Notes: a model not told the origin generated them from the sequence alone. Shown: positions 1 to 11,489, numbered from the stretch's first letter. The stretch is DNA of 64,000 nucleotides from Gari tellinella (GCA_922989275.2 OV277864.1:28531550-28595549); one strand, 5' to 3'. Numbers and translations: made by a program.

Positions 1-18
1 AGGCTCATCGGGTATTGC

Positions 19-174
19 ATATAAAAACTCTCTATATCGGCCACCAACTTATAAGAGCTTTCTGTTTTACTGTTACCTTGCTTTGAGCTACAATCTGTCT
101 TTCATTTAATATATTTACCTTTATATGATCAGTAGAGTGTTTTTAAGTGGTCGTAAAATGGAGGTTTTACTGTA
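19..174. mobile_element. D-family foldback element, decayed
   Basis: The right end GGAGGTTTTACTGTA is intact and the left end is a degraded AAAACTCTCTATATCGGCCA. The left half of the hairpin is lost, leaving only GAGCTTTCTGTTTTACTGTTACCTTGC. It is assigned by comparison with complete D copies at 28480 and 53976. Confidence 0.7.
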
Positions 175-1315
175 GTTTGGATCTAGATCAATATGTTTCA
201 CTGTGTATATGTAACACGAGGAGTCTCATCCATTTATCATCGGACATAATTAACCATATTCAGCCGGGGTTCAAACGATAAATAAATTATTATCTATTAA
301 ATGAATGATGCGTAGTCATCCTGTAATACTAATCAATGCTTTTAAAGGGGAATATTTCTTTGAATTATTTTTGTTTTGCGATTACGTAAACGCATGTTGA
401 GGACTGCGTTTATTAATGAAATTTGGAATTTTTCTTTGCATTTTTATTCCAAAGAGAAATATTGATATGGGTGTCAAACAGTTAAGATCTGATTAGGATC
501 CAAACAGTTTGCAAGTTTACGTTTTGTCAGCCTTTGTAGTTACTGAAAACAAGTTTGACTGTATAATATGTTTAAATAAACATTATATATTTAAGAAAAA
601 GATAATTCATACCAGTGAATTATCGTACAATAGAACATGGGTAGGAATTGAGATGCGTAGTAATTAAATTACGAGGCCTCATGCCGAATAATTTAGATAC
701 ATGTACGAGCACTTCAACGACAACCCGTGTTCTATTGCAAGATAATACACTGGATTGAATTTATTATTCCGATTTCAACACCTCAATTTAACTATAATTT
801 GCAATATTCTTGCTGCACGAACTTTGGCAGCCATATTACGTCACGCAGCGCGTGCGTGTATTATAGTTCAAATATAGATGCGTTCCTTCTTTGTTTATAT
901 TTTCATTGTAACAGACCACTACAGATGAATTGCAAACGATTTTGATCTATTTTGGCACCCATGCTTTCATGTACAGTACAGGTGTTATTCTTACCAAAAA
1001 AACGCTCTTACGCTAACACTTATAAAGCCACTGCCGAGTAATCCAGCGACTGATCAGGTTCCAAACTCTACTGTTTCCAACTCTGACACATATTCAGAAA
1101 TTTTCATAAGTTTTCATTTGCTGCGTTTTATTGCAATGCGTTTGCGTTTCTTTGCGTTTAAATGGAATAAAATGCGTGTGATAAGCCTGTTCATAATTCT
1201 TGTACTTTCGATTTGTCGAATTTGAACAGACTGTACAAACTTTGACCGAGTATTATGCTCAGATTTGACCAATTAAAAGTTTGAGAACAATCTGTGACTC
1301 ATCTAAAACAATCAA
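175..1315. other. No gene seen; repeat remnants
   Basis: No convincing exon is visible. Around 474-514 there is a short CAAACAGT...ACAGTTTGC remnant of the shared hairpin core. At about 990-1180 a strongly decayed reverse FB-1 copy is visible: GACTGATCAGGTTCCAAACT, then TTGCAATGCGTTTGCGTTTC. The short ORF at 727-945 has no recognisable domain. Confidence 0.5.
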
Positions 1316-2866
1316 CAGCGCTCCCTCTCTACAACAACACCCAATTGGAGACAAAAAGTGTGTGCGTTGTTCGGAGGGAGTCGTGATAGGGAGGGAAACT
1401 GATTTACTTTTTAAATAAGCTTGAATCAAGATTAGACGCCGCGTTACCCGGCGTCTGATCTGGATTCAAGCTGTTTGTCACTCGTCATTATGTTTTTTTT
1501 GTCAAAATGTATAATGTGTTACTTTGGGAAAACAGCAGACGACAGTGTAAAGCAGACGATAATGCAAAAGTGAAAGTACACTCAGAGGATCTTCTAACCG
1601 ATCACTTTTTAAACTCATATTTTTCGAAACAGTAAATGACACATTGGCGTAATCAGTTTTATTTCAAACACTAGGTTAAACGTGCATTGAATCGAGTTAT
1701 TGAATTTTGAGTCTCTTTCTAAGTTACGTCACACCTCCAAATTCGACGATTTATGTATTTTGCACTTGCGAAGCATGTATGGGGACATTGGTAAACACGG
1801 CTTTTGATTATTTGTTGGTCATCAATCGTCCTAACAGAAAAACATTTAACATGTCGAAAATGCAGATTGTACTAATCACAAGAGCACTCACAATGTTGAA
1901 TTCAGAGCCAACGTGAAATTCCACTTTAACGTCATGGACGTTTTACGCCCTGTATGCCCTAAACTCGTTTACATATACACCAATATCTTATTTCACCAAC
2001 TGCAACGCATTTCAACATGTTGTTCGCCAACATCTGCTTGTTTTGAGGAAATTTTGTTTGACCGGTTCTGTAGAGACTAACGTCATTAGCGCCTACAAAA
2101 TTAATGAAAAACTCACGTATATGGAATCTTTTATTTCGGTTATCACACACTCGCTCGTATGTTTCCACGCGTCTACGGTGACGTCTCGCGCATGTCTGGA
2201 CGGTCGAATATTTCAAAATAACGTAACGTAACGCGTTAACGGCATCAATGCCAATAGTTTAAAAGCAACATTTTAACTCGGTGTCTCAAAATTCACATTT
2301 TTCATTGATACATTAACATTGCACGCCACTAAAGCCGTTTAGGGTGGCATTCTTAAAGTATTGTGTAAATGTCACTTAGCCACTGCTTACAGCTAGTGGC
2401 ATTTTTGGTTTTTTACATATTACATGTGTATAAGAAAACAGACCAGGACTGGACTCAATATTTTTTATTTCAGTGCCAGTTAAATAAAATTCCATCAATA
2501 CTTAGATAGTATTTTTTCAAAGTAATAATTTAAGTGCTACATATGGCACCAATGTCGCGATGTAAGCTGGTAGTCCAACAGACAAATGGCATTCATGATA
2601 TTGTGACTTGTCATTTTAGGGTTAAGTTACAATTTCATTCATATTTTCCATAATTCGAGATCAATTTTAATGAAACTTTTCTTCATTTTATAAACCGTCT
2701 TCATCTCATGGAATCCGGATAAACTAGTTTTTAGAGTAGCACCTGCTCGGTTAGAAGATCCTCTGAGTGTATTAGACATAAAATTGTCTTGTTTGGGGAA
2801 CAGCGACAAGTGTCGTTGTAGGGAGGTAGTCGTTGTTCGGATGGCCGTTATGGAGAGGGAACACTG
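1316..2866 (+). mobile_element. F-family foldback element, split by a 1.2-kb insertion
   Basis: The left end is CAGCGCTCCCTCTC and the right end GGAGAGGGAACACTG followed by TA. Next to the left end are a conserved GTGTGTGCGTTGTTCGGAGGGAG block and the hairpin core at about 1425-1475, with outer arms GCTTGAATCAAG and GATTCAAGC. The body is interrupted at 1577 and resumes at 2770 with the F-typical ATTGTCTTGTTTGGGGAACAG. Uninterrupted F copies are at 34580 and 42382. Confidence 0.75.
1579..2769. mobile_element. 1191-bp TIR element inserted in an F element
   Basis: The ends CACTCAGAGGATCTTCTAAC and their inverse match for 23 bases (through CCGA). They are flanked by TA at 1577-1578 and 2770-2771. 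The inner 1.1 kb has no recognisable transposase; the three short ORFs (1707-1916, 1959-2216 on the minus strand, 2043-2231) have no known motif. TA duplication suggests mobilisation by an IS630/Tc1/mariner-type transposase. This is probably a non-autonomous deletion derivative. Confidence 0.8.
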
Positions 2867-2868
2867 TA

Positions 2869-4634
2869 TACCATAACAGGAAAGAATAACGTCTTTTCTT
2901 CACGGTAATCATGTTACAAACTGTTTGTAATTTCTATCCATATTCCTGAAGTAATTTTAATTAGCGATTCTTGCGCATACAAACGTATTCAAGCAAACTC
3001 TGTTTCAAATCAACTTCTCAAGGTAAATGGTACATGTACATTTTACTAGTATTGACACATCTAATTGCTCCGTTATTCATGATAAAGCCTGTTTGAAATT
3101 ATATTTAGTAAATACTGTAATGTGTGATTTTAATATTAGTTAACAATTGTAAAATAGACAATATCTTTCTTTTTGTGTTTTACAAACAGTCTGCATCTTA
3201 CCTTGTTCCAAAGTGTTTGCGATTGATGAAATGTTTGTTGAATAAGAAAAGAGTTACCCGGGGGCTTATCTGTTTGTACTGGAAATAACAGTTTTAGCAT
3301 AACGTGTTTATTGAGAAAACAACATCTTCTCTACTGAAAAAGCAAGATAAAAGAAATATAAACAGCTCAATATGAATCTTAATGACACTTTGTCATTTGT
3401 CTTTCAAACAACCGAACTTTCAATGACTGAAGCAGAAAACTATTACTACAGCATAATTATGTTGACCTTTTGACCAGGATAGAATACGCCTGATACCATA
3501 TTCTTAGAAGTATTTCCAATATTCTCCTCTTCATGAACTGAGAGAAGTGAAGGACATTTGAACTTTGGTGCCATTTGAAACATAAAAAAGCCACTAGTTT
3601 ACTATGCTAGTTTTAGCTTATTGTGTATTTGCGCCATTTTATAACTAATTCAGATAATTGAGACAATGTTAAAGTTGGCTATTTGAATCGATACCATATA
3701 CTACCCACGTGCATTTCAACAGTTTCCACCAACGCAATTAATAGTACGGTATAAACCCTTACCATGCCAGCGGCGGATATATCTGACACACTGATTGCCT
3801 TTGCAAACATTGTGTATCAAGATGAGACGCCACGTGATCCAAACTGTTTGACACTCTGAACCTGTTTTAAAAGAAAATTAAAACATTCTTTTTTTAGACC
3901 AATAGCAGACGACATTTGTTGTAGGCGGACAAATTACCCATCATGCAAATAGTTAACACGCCGCTGTTATAGGACTCCCTATTACATGTGTACCTGTTAA
4001 TTGGTCTCCGTAATATATTCAGACACCATGGAGACATCGCTAGTTGACCCAATCTAAACACAACCCACGTCGTATACCCTTAAATCATAGAATACTTTAC
4101 AGTTTACCCTTTCGGTGCCAAATTAATCGCGAAGTTCACCCCTTCACCGTTTAATTGACGTCTGCTTCAATGTCGTTGTTTGCAAGATAGTTTCAAAGTA
4201 AAATGCAACAAGTTATGACTTAAAATTTGGATACGAGTGTGTCAAACGGTTTTGGTCCTCATTAGACACCCGGATATTCTGGTCTTGGTCTACGCTATTT
4301 CCATACACGTGCTATGGTCGTTAGTCACGAATATACTCGTCACTAGCGTTCAATGACTTAACACAGGTTAAAAGTCAAGCAGAGATCTCCAATTGAGTCG
4401 AAGACTATCGGTGCCGCCGTATTTTGAAGCAACAGGCCACCCACCTGGTCCGGATTTTATTATTCATACATGTACACAAAACAAATTGAAAGTAAATTCT
4501 ACTAATTTTATTATAATCGTATTTACTTTAGAATGTAATGTTTATCCACTAAAAGTTTATTATATCAAATAGTTTCACGGTTTTATCTAAAACAGTTCTC
4601 AAACTCAATCGAGTTGTTGTTGTTAAGGAACTAG
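2869..4634. other. No gene seen; B-type and FB-1 remnants
   Basis: An FB-1 right-end remnant is at about 3255-3340 (CTGGAAATAACAGTTTTAGC...TTCTCTACTG). A decayed B1 copy is at about 3740-3960 (TGAGACGCCACGTGATCC, CAAACTGTTTGACACTC, AGCAGACGACA). A decayed B2 copy is at about 4100-4310 (CCCTTCACCGTTTAATTG, ACGTCTGCTTCAATGTCG, GTGTGTCAAACGG). Nothing resembling an exon was found. Confidence 0.5.
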
Positions 4635-4886
4635 TACAGTCGAAAAAACGTTATTCTTTCCCGTTAAAACGCGAACGAAACGCAAATGCATCGCAACGAA
4701 ACGTAGGAAAAAGACAACAATTCGACAATTTTGACTCTTCAGGTTAATCTGAGTGGCAAACAGTTTGGAACCTGATCAGACGCCGGGCTACCCGGCGTCT
4801 GAACTGGCTCCAAACTGTTTGCATTGGAAATAATAATTTTAGCGTAAACGCGTTTATTGGTAAAAAATAACGTTTTCTCCACTGTA
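4635..4886 (+). mobile_element. FB-1 foldback element, near full length
   Basis: Family description. FB-1 copies run from TACAGTGGAGAA to TTCTCCACTGTA, TA included. Subterminal blocks are TTCTTTCCCGTTTAAACGC and ATAAACGCGTTTACGC (reverse side). A central hairpin has outer arms CAAACAGTTTGGAGCC and GGCTCCAAACTGTTTG around inner arms GATCAGACGCCGGG and CCCGGCGTCTGATC. In this copy the left end is mutated (CAGTCGAAAA); the right end and hairpin are well kept. There is no coding capacity, so it is non-autonomous. Confidence 0.85.
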
Positions 4887-5619
4887 ATACATGTACCTAA
4901 CGATATTATGAGGAGTGGGTAAACAGTTTGAACTCAATGCTGACTATACATGGTTCAAAAGATTTGAAACCATAAGTTATTTGAATTTTTCATTTAATTC
5001 AGTTGACCTGTAACTTCTGTTACAAGCTTTAATTAAAATTTTGTTCAAGTTTAAAAAATGGAAACTCTTGCAAGTTGCACTGACCCTCATTGGATTTTGA
5101 TAACCGAACATATTACGTCATAAGTACGCCTTTTTACGCATTTAATTGAATTCCTGTACTGGCGAAATAATTCAATTTTATACAGTAAAAATTGTGCAAT
5201 ATAAATATCTTCTAGATCCTACATGTAACAGGTGGTACTTGTAGCTTAAAGGAGACTGAACGTAAAAATTGAAAGCTACTGAAGGTTCACTTTTCTTTTA
5301 CTTTCAACATGCTTTAAGTTGTCTTCAAAACTAAATTCATGCCCCTGGGGTGGGGGAGGAAGAAATGTTATCTTCTTTTTTTTCATATTTCGAAGTTAAA
5401 ACGTGGCTAAAGTACGGATCATTTCGACTTAAGAGAGCTTTAATTATAATCGTCACTCAGACTCACTCATGATGTATTGATTCAATGTGACCTATATAAA
5501 CATTTGTCCATGGCAAATAGGTTATCAATCATGAAATGCTAAACCATTGAAGAGCATGAAACCCAAATGTGGCCAATATCACGGAGTAATGTAAATGTAC
5601 TATCTTTTGTAAATGGATG

Positions 5620-5773
5620 CCTGGCTCCGAGGTGATAAAGCTTTTGACTTGAGTCTTAACTCGTTTCCAAGCATTTGATTGGTCAGATTTGAGCCTAGGC
5701 TCAAATCTGACCAATCAAATGCTTGGGAACACACTCAGACTCAGCTAAAACGCTTTATAACCTCGGAGCCAGG
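5620..5773. repeat. G palindrome
   Basis: An almost perfect inverted repeat centred near 5698. The inner arms are CAAGCATTTGATTGGTCAGA and its complement, and the outer ends are CTGGCTCCGAGG and CCTCGGAGCCAG. Middle parts read GAGTCTTAACTCG against ACTCAGACTCAGC. Related palindromes are at 42065-42233, 43189-43330 and partly 54530-54600. No target duplication could be read. Confidence 0.85.
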
Positions 5774-6100
5774 TACCTATTTAAACACATACATATTAGT
5801 GAAGAAAACCGTTTAAAAGAAACTGCTCGAGCTCGACCCGGATCCAAACAACGCGGTGAAGGCAAAACAAGATACCGGTACATTGTATGTCCAAATATTA
5901 TGTCACCGTTTTGGTCCACGAATCACAGAGATCTCCTATTTGATGGTCTGCTTTATCATATTGGAACTTAAGTCTGCGTGAAAGAAAACAAGGGGAAGAT
6001 TCTGAACTACTAAGATTAGTTATATTATAATGTTACTCCGTCAGTGTGATGCACGATAATACATACATTTGCACATAGCTTAGATCCAGATCAGGCACCA

Positions 6101-6574
6101 TTGCATGATCCGACATCTGTCCAAGATCCAAACTTTTTACCAACTGTTATTCGTGACTGGAATACACTATTGCCAGAATTAAAATGTGCAAACTCTCTAC
6201 AAACTTTTAAGCGACTCTTAAACAAGGACAGACTAAGAACACCTGCACATTTTTACATTGGTGATAGAAAGTCGCAAGTACTACATACCCGTCTACGTAC
6301 AAAATGCAGTGCATTAAATGCAGATCTTTTTTCTAAGGGTATCGTAGAGTCAGCACTTTGTCAGTGTGGGGTGATTGAAGACACATACCACTTCTTTTTT
6401 ACATGCCCACTCTACCAACATATTCGTCATGAACTCTTCAATACAGTGTCAGCACTGTGTGAGCTATCATTGAATATTATGTTGTTTGGTGACACCTCTC
6501 TTTCTCTCAATATCAATACACACATATTCAAGGCAGTACAAACATTTATTGTTAGAAGCAAACGGTTCACCTAG
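6101..6574 (+). pseudogene. C-terminal remnant of a non-LTR retrotransposon ORF2
   Basis: An open frame of about 157 codons with no good start: its first codon is TTG and the first ATG, at 6105, is out of frame. The order of motifs is a RDWNTLLPEL-type segment, the FYIGDRKSQVLHTRLRTKCS segment, then CQCG...ED..HFFFTCPLY, a zinc-binding-like C-x-C/H/C signature. This order is typical of the region after the reverse transcriptase domain in animal LINE ORF2 proteins, as I recall them. The RT and endonuclease domains are absent, so this is a 5'-truncated dead copy, the usual outcome of target-primed integration. The frame itself is undamaged, which suggests a fairly young insertion. Clade assignment would need a protein search. 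Confidence 0.7.
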
Positions 6575-6965
6575 TTAGTATTTTTGTTGCTGAGGATGCT
6601 GTGCTGTGAGTCAATATCGTTGTAGCTCATTCTCTTTACCAATGCCAGTAATAACTATAACAGCTAGAGGTATCTATTGAACATAACTAGATTGTTAGTA
6701 GTTGTTTTTCTTTATTATTCTTTCAAAATTTAATAACATCAAATATACTGTTGATTACATTATGTCATTGATTTATCTTCTTAAAAACTTTTAGAAACAT
6801 CTTGTATAACGACATCAATGACCATATATTTCGCAATTACTTGTACATTGCACGTTCAGGGAGAGAAATCCTATAAGACTTTATTGTCTTTCGTTTCAAT
6901 CCCTTCTTTCTGTTGTATATTTCTATGTGATGTGTATATTTGCTGAATAAATATGTTTAAACTAA
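6575..6965 (+). repeat. Probable 3' tail of the LINE fragment
   Basis: Sequence after the LINE stop codon. It ends in an A-rich stretch with AATAAA (within CTGAATAAATATGTTTAAAC, near 6943). The element boundary and target duplication could not be fixed. Confidence 0.4.
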
Positions 6966-7123
6966 ACTGTATGACTATAATAAAAACATTTAAGACATAA
7001 TAACTAAAGTTCTAAACTTAAGAAATAAACGCAGTCGATATTTAGACAGTGAACGTGTTAGACTGGTTGTACATGTATGAGGGTCGTTAAAAAGATCTGT
7101 TACTTGAGCATTTTCTTGGAATC

Positions 7124-7329
7124 TACTAACCGCTCTATTACGACCACTAAAGATCTTTAATTTTTTGCATGTTTAAGGCAGGCGAATACTTAAAGCAATG
7201 TGACAATGAAACAGAAAGCTCCTTAAGGATCTTTCTGTTTCATTGTCATCTTGCTTTAAGCTGACGCCTGTCTTTGGTACAGTCAATTAGCATTTGTTTT
7301 AGTGGTCGTATTAGAGGGGTTTTACTGTA
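7124..7329. mobile_element. D-family foldback element
   Basis: Left end CTAACCGCTCTATTACGACC (degraded) and right end AGAGGGGTTTTACTGTA. The hairpin core is complete: AAGCAATGTGACAATGAAAC and AGAAAGCTCCTTAAGGATCTTTC. A TTAA sits exactly in the hairpin loop, which is relevant to TTAA-targeting families. Confidence 0.8.
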
Positions 7330-8135
7330 TATTTATTACAATGTATGTGTGATATATTGTTGAAAAGAGCGTTTTCTTGATGATACTGTGATGTATAGAT
7401 CTATTACTGTGCCAACAACACTTCTCTCCGTTGTGCAAAACAGACATCAATGTGGGTCAGTAATAGGCACTGGCCATATTTGCTACTGAATTTAATCATA
7501 TTTTCATATCATATGACTTAGAAAAAGTGCCATACCGTTTTTAACTTTCATTCTAATTTATTGGAATCTTAACATTTTAAGCCAACAACACTTGATATTG
7601 AACAGTCTTAATAATAGAATCGAAATGAATGTGTTTTGACTTACATTTTGAAAGATTAGAGCTTACCGTAAAAGGTATAATATATATATACTAAATTAGT
7701 TTGATATATTAATGAAAATGTTCGCAATTTTTATTGATTATGCCAACATCAGAAAAACATAACTGTTAATACATTAAAGGATAAAACAATGTGTGTCCTT
7801 TCAATGCATCACAACAGTACATGTAAGTTCAAATTCTACAACATGCATAAAAATATTGACTTGCGTGATACATTTTCAAATCCGTAAGAAATAGACCTAT
7901 TAAACGATGTATCATACATAAAAAATCGTATTTGTAGATCTTTAAGAAACTGTTAAAAAAGCACAACCTTTTGATGGACCCTCATACCTATAAACTAATT
8001 GGAATATTTGGAACAGTAAGTAAGTTCCTTCCAATTTAGGTTCATGGACGGTAATCTTGTCAAAGCTGATTATGAAGCCCAACTTATATATGCCCCACTG
8101 TGTAGTCCACTATGTATTTGTCTTAATGCAACACA
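7330..8135. other. AT-rich stretch, nothing recognised
   Basis: No coding exon, RNA gene or TIR pair was recognised. It contains a short (TA)n run near 7680. Confidence 0.4.
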
Positions 8136-8273
8136 CAGTTAAACCTCTCTATTATGACCCCTAAAACGAAGGCTTATTGATTGTAAAAGACAGGTAACAA
8201 CTTTAAGTAGTCACCTGTCGTAAACATATATTAGTCACCACAGTTTAGTAATGTTAATAGAGAAGTTTCACTA
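8136..8273. mobile_element. D-family element lacking its hairpin core
   Basis: Left end CAGTTAAACCTCTCTATTAT and a decayed right end AATAGAGAAGTTTCACTA. Between GACAGGTAACAACTTTAAG and TAGTCACCTGTCG the inner stem-loop present in other D copies is missing. Confidence 0.65.
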
Positions 8274-8462
8274 AACAAATAAGACAAATAAATGGTCGAA
8301 ATGCACTAGACCTAATAGCAAGAAGTTGGTGTAAATTACGAAATATCTTGATTAAAAGATAGCAATATATTTGGCAAGACCTGTGTAAATATAATCTTGA
8401 ACTACGATAATTAATTATTATTAACTTAATAAGATGCATTTTATTTAATACGGAAAAGAGCA

Positions 8463-8691
8463 AGTTATATTTCCTCCTTAAACGAAAATAGAGTCAAACG
8501 TAAAGTAGATAAAACTAGAGCATGGCGACATCTTGAAATTCTGACGATTTTTCGTCCGGGTCACAAATAGTTTGGAGACTGAACAGACGCCGGGTAACCA
8601 TGCGTCTGATCAGGCTCAACATTTGTGGCAAAGGAAATACTGAGTTACCTCAGAGGCGTTTATTGGTAAAAATAATGTATTCTCCATTGTA
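8463..8691 (+). mobile_element. FB-1 element, decayed left end
   Basis: The right side GTTTATTGGTAAAAATAATG...TTCTCCATTGTA and the hairpin (CAGACGCCGGGTAACCATGCGTCTGATCAG, imperfect) are clear. The left terminus is no longer recognisable. Confidence 0.65.
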
Positions 8692-9129
8692 AGATACCAA
8701 GTCGAGTGACTGCTTAATTTCTTAAACATGAACATAAATAACGCTAAAAGCTTCTTAATGAACATTATACATCATATACTCCCTTGATTGGCTTGAAGCT
8801 GTAGAATAAATATATAAGAATTATCGTATTTGAGTTGACATTTGAGGACTAAAATGCCCTCTCAATGCCATAATACCGTCTGACTTAATACCTTAGCCTG
8901 TGCTATGTTTTCATGTTTAGATTTAGGTTATTGAAGAGATATCAATGTGAATGTCAAGCAATGAATATCGGTTCAAGACAGGTAACTAGGCGTCTGATCG
9001 GAATCAGCAGGAGAAGAGTTAACCTTTAAAGTGAGTGAACCAGGTATATATAAGCTGCGAAGACATACGAGGGGTGTTCCAAAAATAATGTCACTTGCAT
9101 CGGTGCTCATATAGCGGAAGTGCTTTTGT

Positions 9130-10340
9130 TCATTTTAATTTGCTCTGCCCTTCAAAATACTCTCCGCCAGCCAAAACACACCTTTTTAGCCGGTCAATCC
9201 ATTTTTGGAAGCATTTTTCATACTCTTCAATGGGGACACCCATCAGACACTGATAAACAGCAGATCCAATGGCATTTCTCGAATTGTATCTCCTTCCAGA
9301 TAAATGATATTTAAGTTTTAGAAAGAGAAAATAGTCGCAGGGGGCCAAGTCTGGCGAATACGGAGGGTGCGGAAGGACGGTAACCTTTTCTGACTCCAAA
9401 AAGTCAGTCACAATACGTGCCTTGTGAGCGGGTGCATTATCATGCAAAAGTCGGACAAACTTAAGTTCTGTTTTGGGGCGGCGACTTTTGTAGTAGTTCT
9501 TCAATTTTCTCAGAACAACGTTTTTCCCGTCGCAGACGGGTCTGTTTTGTCTATTGACCCAATTTGACCGCTACTGTATGAAACAATTTAACCAATCAGG
9601 AATGATCAGAAATCCTGGTCAATGACCACGTGCTTGAAATGCAGTACTCTTATCGGTCAATATGCCAAAATGGCCTAGACTGGCGTTCTGTTATTTTTTC
9701 ACATCTATCTTGCGAGTGTAAACCTGGCAAAACAATGAGATGCAGTCTAAATTATTGCTGCTTTACTATGTCATCATTTCTAAATTTAGCGTGGATAAGC
9801 TCTAAATTTAGCTTGTGGGAAAGTCTGTTTACGAAAGATGTTAGCCAGAATCAGTGTATACACTTGAGTGAATACTGTATCCCACCAAAAACTTTAACCT
9901 GCGACGGAATATCTTTTTTAAAGATATTTCTTGTTATAGTACTTGCCTGTGACCGTTCTGCCTTTTGGCACCGGGATTTGAATAGCTGGACCCTGGTGTT
10001 TCTTCAAAATTGCATGAACTCTTGCTAAAGACAAGTTTGTCATTCGAGCCAATTGTCTTACGGTGAATCGAGCATCAGTTTTGAGGATATTTCGGATTTT
10101 TTCTATGTTACCTTTGGTCGTAGTTGTTGCAGGACGACATGGGCGAGCAGCATCTTTCAGTTGCTGCTGCCCAGCACTAAATTTAGCTACCCACCTACAA
10201 ACAGTCCTGTGAGACATTTGGCCCTCCCCATAAATGTCACACACCTCGCGGTGAATATATACAGCCTTTATGCCGAGTAATGACCTACCTTTTATATAGG
10301 CCCTAATTTCAAGAACATTTTCAGCTCGTTTTCCTGTCAT
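9130..10340 (-). pseudogene. Broken mariner transposase
   Basis: The N-terminal part (10340 down to about 9925) encodes the paired helix-turn-helix DNA-binding region, with motifs MSHRTVCRWVAKF and LARMTNLSLARVHAILKKH. It then jumps directly to VPKGRTVTGKYYNK. The block that should lie between, carrying the first catalytic Asp, is missing. The frame is then broken by about 400 bp of non-coding sequence. The C-terminal part (about 9519 down to 9130) resumes with LLHDNAPAH (second Asp) and YSPDLAPCDYFLF (third Asp), spaced by 34 residues as in mariner DD34D enzymes. Loss of one catalytic Asp plus the interruption means no active protein is possible. Confidence 0.88.
9520..9921. other. About 400-bp insertion inside the mariner gene
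   Basis: Mariner coding sequence stops near 9922 and resumes near 9519. The intervening DNA has short inverted ends, CCGTCGCAG at 9529 and CTGCGACGG ending near 9910. The inserted unit is not recognised, and no target duplication can be read with certainty. Confidence 0.55.
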
Positions 10341-11006
10341 TTTGTGTATAGTCTAACGAATAGGCTATGAAACGATGTACACTGTACCGAGGCCAGTGAA
10401 CGTGTGGACGAGATATTTACCTGTGTCACGAGCCAGTGATCACTCAATCGACACGAGGTGGTTTTGTGCATAACTTGCACGATTTCCGCGAAATAAAGCA
10501 CAGATGACATTATTTATGGAACACCCCTCGTAAGTTGATTTCCGTTTACTCACACCAAAATGAAACATAAACGCAAGATCTGAATCTAAACAGTTTGATA
10601 ACCTTATCAAAGTTCCCTATGCTAACAAATGCATACAACCCCAAATTTTAAAACTAGGAGCAGACATCCGAATATTTCGGAAAGAATCTATAGGTCCGCA
10701 GAAATTAAGAAAAATCCTAAGACTTCGGAAAATCCGGAGAAATGGCATCCCTGTAAAACGTGTTCGGAAGTGGTACAGTTCCCTCGACGTCTCACCTTCG
10801 ACATTTTGGCTTTACTTGACGAATTACTTCGCGGTCAATGGAATCCCTACAATTACACTTATCAACTTCTTCACCGTAGCATCATCTTATGTAGTAGTCC
10901 CGGAAGGGTACTTGTGTTGATTAAGTCAATTTACGTTGTCATCTAGGCAGGATATCGGGGCGTAAGTGTATATCACATTCACATCCGATTAGGACATCGA
11001 TTTTTC

Positions 11007-11489
11007 TACAGTGGAAAAGACGTTATTATATTCCGTTTAACCCTTTGCCCAATAATCTGTTAATGATATTGAAGACAGGTGATCAATTAAAGCAGGTTGA
11101 CAGTAAAGCAGAATGTGCCTTAAGGCACATTCTGCTTTACTTTCAGCCTGCTTTAAAATACTATCTGCAAGGCTATATATAAATATTTGTTATGGCAATT
11201 GTTCATGAGGATATAAACTTGAACTACTTTCTTCAGCGGAGGAATAATTCAAATACGCTAAAAGTCGCTTCTATGAGGTATTGGGTTAAACGGAACTAAA
11301 CTCAATCGAAAAAAGAAATTAAATGCTGAACATGGCAATTTCTTGAACAGTCTGGTGATCATTTTTATCTTGGTGGCAAACAGACTGGGGCCTGATCAGA
11401 TACTGAAAAAGCTCCAAGTTGTATGTAATAAAAATATGCTTTTAGCACAAACGCGTTTATTCGGAAAGAATAGTGTCTTCTACACTGTA
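11007..11489 (+). mobile_element. FB-1 element interrupted by an E element
   Basis: Starts TACAGTGGAAAAGACGTTAT, is interrupted at its TTTAA motif (11036-11040), resumes at 11286 with TTAAACGGAACTAAAC and ends CTACACTGTA. Removing the insertion restores the FB-1 block CCGTTTAAACG. The central hairpin is decayed (GGGGCCTGATCAGATACTGA). Confidence 0.88.
11041..11285. mobile_element. E-family TTAA element, 245 bp
   Basis: Family description. E elements start CCCTTTRCCC, end GGGNAAAGGG-like and are flanked by TTAA, here at 11037-11040 and 11286-11289. A strong hairpin lies inside: TAAAGCAGGTTGACAGTAAA and GCAGAATGTGCC, loop TTAA, GGCACATTCTGC. The conserved right part contains TTCTTCAGCGGANGAATAA and GCTAAAAGTCGCTTCTAT. 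TTAA duplication with CCC-type ends is the hallmark of piggyBac-type transposition; the assignment to that superfamily is inferred. Confidence 0.88.

Larger units (their letters stand above)
9068..10530 (-). mobile_element. Mariner (DD34D) transposon, 1463 bp, defective
   Basis: The 26-bp ends begin CGAGGGGTGTTCCAAAAATA and match the inverted right end at 25 of 26 positions. TA duplications flank them at 9066-9067 and 10531-10532. The transposase lies on the minus strand. Near-identical ends suggest fairly recent transposition, yet the gene is broken (see the pseudogene entry), so this copy may have moved with transposase supplied in trans. Confidence 0.92.

Noticed and set aside
6101..6106. 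Start codon for the LINE fragment
   Set aside because: The first codon of the frame is TTG; the nearby ATG at 6105 is in another frame. The fragment is a truncated C-terminus, so no start is proposed.
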